Source: Comamonadaceae bacterium (GTDB taxonomy: Bacteria; Pseudomonadota; Gammaproteobacteria; Burkholderiales; Burkholderiaceae_C). Taken from it: a stretch of DNA of 7,699 nt. The notes beneath the pieces were generated by a model. The model saw only the letters and a list, made by a program, of their open reading frames with translations, had not been told where the DNA came from and searched no databases. Below are positions 1-3,726 of the stretch, one piece after another; within the stretch, counting starts at the first letter, position 1; every line of letters begins with the position of its first letter. The DNA lies in assembly GCA_947458345.1 (NCBI GenBank), contig CANHBU010000080.1, positions 1-7,699 of the forward strand, given 5' to 3'. The translations under genes were made by a program, and so were the position numbers.

Positions 1-1044
1 AAGGCCTTTTTGCGGCCCACCTGCTACGGGCGGCCCAACTTCGAAATGTGGACTCGCGCCCAGGTCAGCCAATTGCTGCTCGAGCCGCAAGCCGATGGCC
101 AGCCGCGCTGCGTCGGCGCGCGCGTGTGGAACGGCTCGCAAAGCATCGAGGCGCACCTCGCCGCCGGCGGCGAGGTGCTGCTGAGCGCCGGCAGCATCGG
201 CTCGCCGCAAATCCTGCAACTGTCGGGCATCGGGCCGGCCGATTTGCTGCAAAGCCTGGGTATCGCGGTGCGCCAGCATCTGCCGGGGGTGGGGGCCAAT
301 TTGCAGGACCATCTGCAGATCCGATCGGTCTACAAGATCCGGCCACCGCGCGGCGGCCAGGCCACGCTCAACACCTTGTCGGCCTCGCTTTGGGGGCGCG
401 CCAAGATCGGCCTGGAGTACGCGCTGCGCCGCAGTGGCCCGATGAGCATGGCGCCCTCGCAACTGGGCGCCTTCACCCGCTCGAGCCCCGAGCATGTCTG
501 GCCCAACATCCAGTACCACGTGCAGCCGCTGTCGCTTGAGGCCTTTGGCGAGCCCTTGCACGCCTTCGACGCCTTTACCGCCAGCGTGTGCAACCTCAAC
601 CCCACCAGCCGGGGTACGGTGCGCATCCGCAGCAGCGACTTTGCCGATGCGCCCCTGATCGCGCCCAACTACCTGAGCACGACCGAAGACCGGCTGGTGG
701 CCGCGCAGTCTCTGCGTGTCACGCGCGCCATCGTGGCCCAAAGCGCGTTGGCGCGCTGGCAGCCCGAAGAGTTCAAGCCGGGCGTGCAGTACCAGAGCGA
801 CGAAGACCTGGCGCGCCTGGCCGGCGACATCGCCACCACGATTTTTCACCCGGTGGGCACCACCCGCATGGGCCGCGCCGACGATCCGATGGCGGTGCTC
901 GACCCGCACCTGAAGGTGCGCGGCGTGAGCGGCTTGCGGGTGGTCGACGCCGGCGCGATGCCGACCATCACCAGCGGCAACACCAATGCGCCGACCCTCA
1001 TGATGGCGGAAAAGGCTGCCGGCTGGATCCGGCAGGGCCTGTGA
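1..1044 (+). CDS. GMC-family FAD oxidoreductase (choline dehydrogenase-like), 5'-truncated
   Basis: This is the C-terminal 347 residues of a glucose-methanol-choline oxidoreductase, a flavoenzyme that oxidises an alcohol to an aldehyde. The reading frame is open from base 1, so the start and the N-terminal Rossmann FAD motif lie outside the window; the TTG at 10 is not the real start. Visible family marks are the GMC signature 2 (GSIGSPQILQLSGIG, fragment residues 64-78), an AxLQDH segment (residues 99-104), the catalytic histidine in FHPVGTTRMG (His283) and the active-site asparagine in SGNTNAPT (Asn329) near the C-terminus. All are intact, so the gene looks functional. Family members include BetA and broad-range alcohol dehydrogenases; the substrate cannot be told from this part. 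It ends with TGA and is followed by a strong inverted repeat. The next gene on the same strand is 370 bases away, so it is probably the last gene of its transcript. Confidence 0.94.
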   Translation, partial: KAFLRPTCYGRPNFEMWTRAQVSQLLLEPQADGQPRCVGARVWNGSQSIEAHLAAGGEVLLSAGSIGSPQILQLSGIGPADLLQSLGIAVRQHLPGVGANLQDHLQIRSVYKIRPPRGGQATLNTLSASLWGRAKIGLEYALRRSGPMSMAPSQLGAFTRSSPEHVWPNIQYHVQPLSLEAFGEPLHAFDAFTASVCNLNPTSRGTVRIRSSDFADAPLIAPNYLSTTEDRLVAAQSLRVTRAIVAQSALARWQPEEFKPGVQYQSDEDLARLAGDIATTIFHPVGTTRMGRADDPMAVLDPHLKVRGVSGLRVVDAGAMPTITSGNTNAPTLMMAEKAAGWIRQGL

Positions 1045-1086
1045 GGCGGCCCAAGGCTGCCCCACGAGAGCAGGCAGGCGCGCGCT

Positions 1087-1114
1087 GCGATCGAGCCAGG
1101 CAGGGCTCGATCGC
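1087..1114. repeat. Perfect 11-bp inverted repeat (6-nt loop) downstream of the GMC gene
   Basis: GCGATCGAGCC at 1087-1097 and its exact reverse complement at 1104-1114 flank the loop AGGCAG. The hairpin would be very stable. It starts 43 bases after the oxidoreductase stop codon, which fits a 3'-end or terminator-like role, but no T-run follows. It could instead be an operator dyad. Function is inferred only from structure and position. Confidence 0.6.
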
Positions 1115-1157
1115 CCAACCCGGGTAAGTCCCGAGCCGAGCCGCTCAAACGGGGCCT

Positions 1158-1163
1158 TATAGT
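1158..1163 (+). promoter_or_regulatory. Candidate -10 box (TATAGT) for the structured RNA
   Basis: TATAGT stands out in a GC-rich intergenic stretch and differs from the sigma70 consensus by one base. A start about seven bases downstream would be at A1171, just before the folded region. No convincing -35 hexamer is found 16-18 bases upstream, so this is a moderate call. Confidence 0.4.
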
Positions 1164-1170
1164 TGCGCCC

Positions 1171-1343
1171 ATTCAAGCCGGGCTCTTCAAGAGCCTCGCT
1201 TATCAGGAGCCGAGGAGACACACGCAACAGTCTGACGCACCAGACGCGCTCTTGAAGAAGAGCCATGCTCACACTGAGCCCCCATGAACAGCCCCGCCCA
1301 ACAGGCAGGGCTGAAAAAGCGCCGGCAAACCCGGCGCTTTTTT
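1171..1343 (+). ncRNA. Candidate structured RNA (small RNA or cis-regulatory leader) ending in an intrinsic terminator
   Basis: I do not recognise this as a known RNA family; it lacks the marks I know for SRP RNA, RNase P RNA, tmRNA or common riboswitches. By hand it folds well. GGCTCTTC 1181-1188 pairs with 1257-1264 and AAGAGC 1189-1194 with 1248-1253, giving 14 pairs with a 3-nt bulge (GAA 1254-1256). Inside this lie hairpin P2 (1195-1200 with 1208-1214, one bulged C) and hairpin P3 (GTCTG 1230-1234 with CAGAC 1241-1245), making a three-way junction. A fourth hairpin follows (1290-1298 with 1304-1312, one mismatch), then the terminator. Each strand of the long stem can also fold locally (1181-1195; 1248-1263), so two mutually exclusive states exist. 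The element lies 71 bases before the TSUP permease start, in the same direction. It could be a free sRNA or a leader that attenuates the permease. Boundaries are inferred from the -10 box and the terminator. Confidence 0.45.
1314..1343 (+). terminator. Rho-independent terminator upstream of the permease gene
   Basis: GCGCCGG at 1319-1325 and CCGGCGC at 1331-1337 form a perfect 7-bp GC stem around the loop CAAAC. An A-run (1314-1318) precedes it and six T follow (1338-1343), so the stem can extend with A-T pairs. The A-run also gives it terminator character on the other strand, but no gene there needs it. It lies between the candidate RNA and the permease, so it either ends that RNA or acts as an attenuator. 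Confidence 0.9.
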
Positions 1344-1414
1344 CTTTGTGCTTTTTGCATGGCCATCGGGCGCGGCAAGGCCGGCGACTGTGAGCCGATT
1401 GGGACCATCACACC

Positions 1415-2173
1415 ATGGAACTGCTTTTCGTGGCCTGCGCCTCGCTGCTGGCCGGCTTCGTCGATGCGATCGTCGGCGGCGGCGGCCTGGTGCTCGTGCC
1501 GGCCTTGTTTGCCGCCTTTGCCTCAGCCCATCCAGCGACTTTGCTGGGCGTCAACAAAAGCGCCTCGCTGTGGGGCACAGCCGTGGCCACGGTGCAATAT
1601 GCGCGCCGGGTCCACATGCCCTGGCGCACGCTCTTGCCCGCTGGCCTGGTGGCGCTGGCCAGCTCCTTTGCCGGCGCCTGGCTGGTCACCGTGGTCTCGC
1701 CCGAGTTTCTGCGCAAGGTGCTGCCCTTCGTCTTGCTGGCCGTGCTGGCCTACACGCTGATTAAAAAGGAGCTGGGGCGCGAACATGCGCCGCGTCTGCG
1801 CGGCTGGCACGAGGCCGCGGTGGCCAGCGCCATCGGCCTGGTGCTGGGCTTTTACGACGGCTTTTTCGGACCCGGCGCGGGCAGCTTGCTGGTGTTTTTG
1901 TTTGTGCGTTTGCTGGGCTACGACTTTCTCCATGCCTCGGCATCGGCCAAGCTGCTCAACAGCTGCAGCAATTTGGCGGCGCTCAGCTTGTTTGCCTTCA
2001 AGGGCCATATCTGGTGGCACTATGCGCTGGCCCTGGCCCTGGCCAATGTGATCGGCAGCCTGCTGGGCGCGCGTCTGGCGCTCAAGCACGGCTCGGGCTT
2101 TGTGCGGGTGGTCTTCGTGCTGGTGGTCAGCGCGCTGATCCTGCGCACGGCCTACGACGCGTTCTGGCGCTAA
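1415..2173 (+). CDS. TSUP family (TauE/SafE-like) membrane permease
   Basis: This 252-residue integral membrane protein is of the TSUP family (formerly DUF81). Characterised relatives export sulfite, sulfoacetate or other small organosulfur or carboxylate anions; the substrate here is unknown. About eight hydrophobic segments are visible (roughly residues 4-35, 45-62, 72-95, 101-117, 133-165, 180-196, 199-222, 229-247). They carry the two internally related glycine motifs typical of the family: AGFVDAIVGGGGLVLVPAL (residues 13-31) and GFYDGFFGPGAGSLLVFL (residues 145-162). The motif NSCSNLAAL (182-190) is also typical. Length is normal for the family. The ATG at 1415 fits because the first helix begins at once; the upstream Shine-Dalgarno match is weak (GGGA about 11 bases before). 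An intrinsic terminator lies 71 bases upstream, so expression needs either a promoter in that gap, where none is clear, or read-through. The stop is 35 bases from the end of the convergent birA. Confidence 0.94.
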   Translation: MELLFVACASLLAGFVDAIVGGGGLVLVPALFAAFASAHPATLLGVNKSASLWGTAVATVQYARRVHMPWRTLLPAGLVALASSFAGAWLVTVVSPEFLRKVLPFVLLAVLAYTLIKKELGREHAPRLRGWHEAAVASAIGLVLGFYDGFFGPGAGSLLVFLFVRLLGYDFLHASASAKLLNSCSNLAALSLFAFKGHIWWHYALALALANVIGSLLGARLALKHGSGFVRVVFVLVVSALILRTAYDAFWR

Positions 2174-2208
2174 AGCAGCTCGCGCATCAGGCGCCCCGCT
2201 GCGCCGGC

Positions 2209-3045
2209 TCAGTCTTGAGGCCGCACGCTGACCTCGCCACTGTTGACCTCCTCGATGCCGCGCGCCGTTTGCACGCGCAGGGCAGCGCTCGCGCTGAGCC
2301 CGCAGGCCAGGCCGCTGCGGCCATCGGAGAGCCGCACCGAGCGCCCGCGCAGCACATCGCGCGGCGCAAAGCGCGGCGCAAAAGCGCCCCAGCCCTCCCG
2401 CTCGAAATGCAGCACATCGCGCACCAGAGCGCCGGCCACTGCGCCGAGCACCTCAGGCGCATCGAGGCGGGCGTCGAGGGGCGCATTGAGGGGGGTGGCC
2501 CCGGCCAGCCAGGCCGCTGGCACCGGATCGGCGCCTGCGGCCGATGGGCTGGCCGGGGGCCGCCATGCCGGCTCGTGCAGATTGATGCCCACACCAATGA
2601 CGGCAAAACGCGAGGCCCCAGTGCTCACGGTCTCGATCAGGATGCCGGCGAGCTTGCCAGAGCCCAGCCACAGATCGTTGGGCCACTTGATGCGCACATC
2701 GGCACCGCTGAGATGGCTCAGACTTTCGGCCAGGCTCACGCCGACGGCCAGCGACAGGCCCGACCAGTCGGCCGGCTCAAGCGCCAGACCCAAGGAGAAG
2801 GTCAGGCTCGAGCCTGGTGCGCTGTGCCATTGCCGGCCCATGCGGCCACGGCCGGCGCTCTGGTGCTCGGCCACCAACAAAACCGGCTCGGTGCGGCCCG
2901 CGCGCGCCCGGCGCATGAGCTCGCTGTTGCTCGAATCAATCTCGGGCAGGATCTCGACTGAAAAACCGGGCAGCCAAGGCACCACGGTCTGCCAGAGCTG
3001 CTCAGCTGGCCAGCGCAAGGGCGGCGGCGAGCCGGGCCGGGGCAT
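2209..3045 (-). CDS. birA: Biotin--[acetyl-CoA-carboxylase] ligase, catalytic type without HTH domain
   Basis: This 278-residue cytoplasmic enzyme activates biotin to biotinyl-5'-AMP and attaches it to the lysine of the biotin carboxyl carrier protein of acetyl-CoA carboxylase and similar enzymes. Family motifs are intact: IDSSNSE (36-42), GRGRMGRQW (65-73, the biotinyl-AMP loop), KWPNDLW (120-126), KLAGILIE (131-138) and VIGVGINLH (149-157). An SH3-like C-terminal domain (about 225-278) ends in SGEVSVR. There is no N-terminal winged-helix domain, so unlike E. coli BirA it should not act as a biotin-operon repressor. The ATG at 3045 was chosen because it lies 5 nt after the SET gene stop. An in-frame ATG at 3105 would add 20 Pro/Arg-rich residues overlapping the SET gene. 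No clear Shine-Dalgarno precedes it, so translational coupling to the SET gene is likely. It converges on the TSUP gene. Confidence 0.95.
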   Translation of the reverse strand: MPRPGSPPPLRWPAEQLWQTVVPWLPGFSVEILPEIDSSNSELMRRARAGRTEPVLLVAEHQSAGRGRMGRQWHSAPGSSLTFSLGLALEPADWSGLSLAVGVSLAESLSHLSGADVRIKWPNDLWLGSGKLAGILIETVSTGASRFAVIGVGINLHEPAWRPPASPSAAGADPVPAAWLAGATPLNAPLDARLDAPEVLGAVAGALVRDVLHFEREGWGAFAPRFAPRDVLRGRSVRLSDGRSGLACGLSASAALRVQTARGIEEVNSGEVSVRPQD

Positions 3046-3050
3046 GGGCG

Positions 3051-3560
3051 TCAACGGCGGCGCTTGGGCGCCAGCAGGGTGCCGCGGCAGTCGGGGGCGC
3101 CGCACCAGCAGGGGTACTCGGCCTTGAGCTTGCGGGTGTAGGGCGCATCGATGATCAGGCCGTAGTCGTAAAACAGCTCTTCGCCGGCCTTGATGTTACG
3201 CAGCGCCTTGATGAAGACCCGGCCCTCCTCCTCATCGGCCTCACAATTGGGCGCGCAGCTGTGGTTGATCCAGCGCGAGGAATTGCCGCCATACTTGGCA
3301 TCGATGACACGGGTCTCGTCGATATGAAAGTAAAAGGTGTGGTTGGGATCGCTCGGATCGTGGGGATGGCGGCGCAGCGCCTCCTTCCAGCTGATGATCT
3401 GACCGACATACTCAATCAAGACCTCGCCCTCGGCCAGGTTCTGCACCGCAAACACCCCGTTGCCGTGCACGCCCGATCGGCGAGTCTGGATGCGCCGACC
3501 CGCAGGGGGGCGATTTTTTTTGACGGGGGAGGAAGCGGAGGAAGACCGGTTTTGGGCCAC
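3051..3560 (-). CDS. SET-domain protein-lysine methyltransferase with post-SET cysteine cluster
   Basis: This small protein (169 residues from the GTG at 3560) is almost only a SET domain with a post-SET motif. It is predicted to transfer methyl from S-adenosylmethionine to protein lysine. Key elements are complete: SGVHGNGVF (about 29-37, cofactor loop), EYVG (50-53), RWINHSCAPNCEA (96-108, pseudoknot with Asn99-His100), ELFYDYG (128-134, with Tyr131 and Tyr133) and the post-SET CWCGAPDCRG (151-160). Cys106, Cys151, Cys153 and Cys158 could bind one zinc. The N-terminal 30 residues are basic and Ser-rich. The frame stays open to 3920, but that part is antisense to topB and lacks conserved sequence. 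GTG 3560 is my best start; ATT 3582-3584 (eight codons upstream) is an alternative, and neither has a Shine-Dalgarno. The gene is 5 nt upstream of birA, in an apparent operon, and divergent from topB. The substrate is unknown. Confidence 0.9.
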   Translation of the reverse strand: MAQNRSSSASSPVKKNRPPAGRRIQTRRSGVHGNGVFAVQNLAEGEVLIEYVGQIISWKEALRRHPHDPSDPNHTFYFHIDETRVIDAKYGGNSSRWINHSCAPNCEADEEEGRVFIKALRNIKAGEELFYDYGLIIDAPYTRKLKAEYPCWCGAPDCRGTLLAPKRRR

Positions 3561-3588
3561 GATTGATTTTTTGCTATGGTTAATTTGT

Positions 3589-3610
3589 GCAGGCGCGTGC
3601 GCGCGCCTGC
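3589..3610. repeat. Perfect 9-bp inverted repeat in the SET/topB divergent region
   Basis: GCAGGCGCG (3589-3597) and its exact reverse complement (3602-3610) enclose a 4-nt loop. In the minus direction it falls between the likely SET transcription start and the GTG start, so it would be a stable 5'-UTR hairpin. As DNA it could be an operator dyad serving both divergent genes. The role is inferred only. Confidence 0.55.
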
Positions 3611-3626
3611 GTGCGCGCGAGTCGGC

Positions 3627-3632
3627 ATTGTA
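3627..3632 (-). promoter_or_regulatory. Candidate -10 box (TACAAT) of the SET-birA operon
   Basis: Read on the minus strand the sequence is CCCCTACAATGCC, a -10 element of a form common in Burkholderiales. Transcription would begin near 3620, giving a leader of about 60 nt that contains the 9-bp hairpin before GTG 3560. A -35 hexamer 17 bases upstream is poor. No equally good promoter for topB was found in the remaining 94 bases before its ATG. Confidence 0.5.
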
Positions 3633-3726
3633 GGGGCCCAGCCCCGGCCAGGCGCGCGCCCACCGACAGCCCCACCGGCGAGCCGGACCCAAGACTCGCC
3701 CTTTGTTTCTTTGCACAAGACTGACC

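Noticed and set aside
1171..1343. Structured region as SRP RNA, tmRNA, RNase P RNA or a SAH riboswitch
   Set aside because: The signature sequences I know for SRP RNA, tmRNA and RNase P RNA are absent, and a GCCGAGGAG run at 1209-1217 resembles the SAH riboswitch only briefly. 6S RNA cannot be ruled out by eye from length alone.
1284..1760. Plus-strand open frame starting MNSPAQQAG at 1284
   Set aside because: It runs through the intrinsic terminator and then overlaps the TSUP gene in another frame with shadow-like composition; a leader peptide was considered but nothing supports it.
3046..3105. Longer birA start at 3105
   Set aside because: It adds 20 Pro/Arg-rich residues entirely overlapping the conserved post-SET coding sequence; ATG 3045 sits 5 nt after the SET stop.
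2014..3127. Long plus-strand open frames opposite birA (2014-2961 and 2243-3127)
   Set aside because: Arg/Ala/Pro/Ser-rich shadows of birA with no family signal; birA motifs are complete on the minus strand.
3703..3726. TTG start for topB at 3703
   Set aside because: The added residues MFLCTRLT are not family-like; ATG 3727 gives the expected TopB N-terminus.
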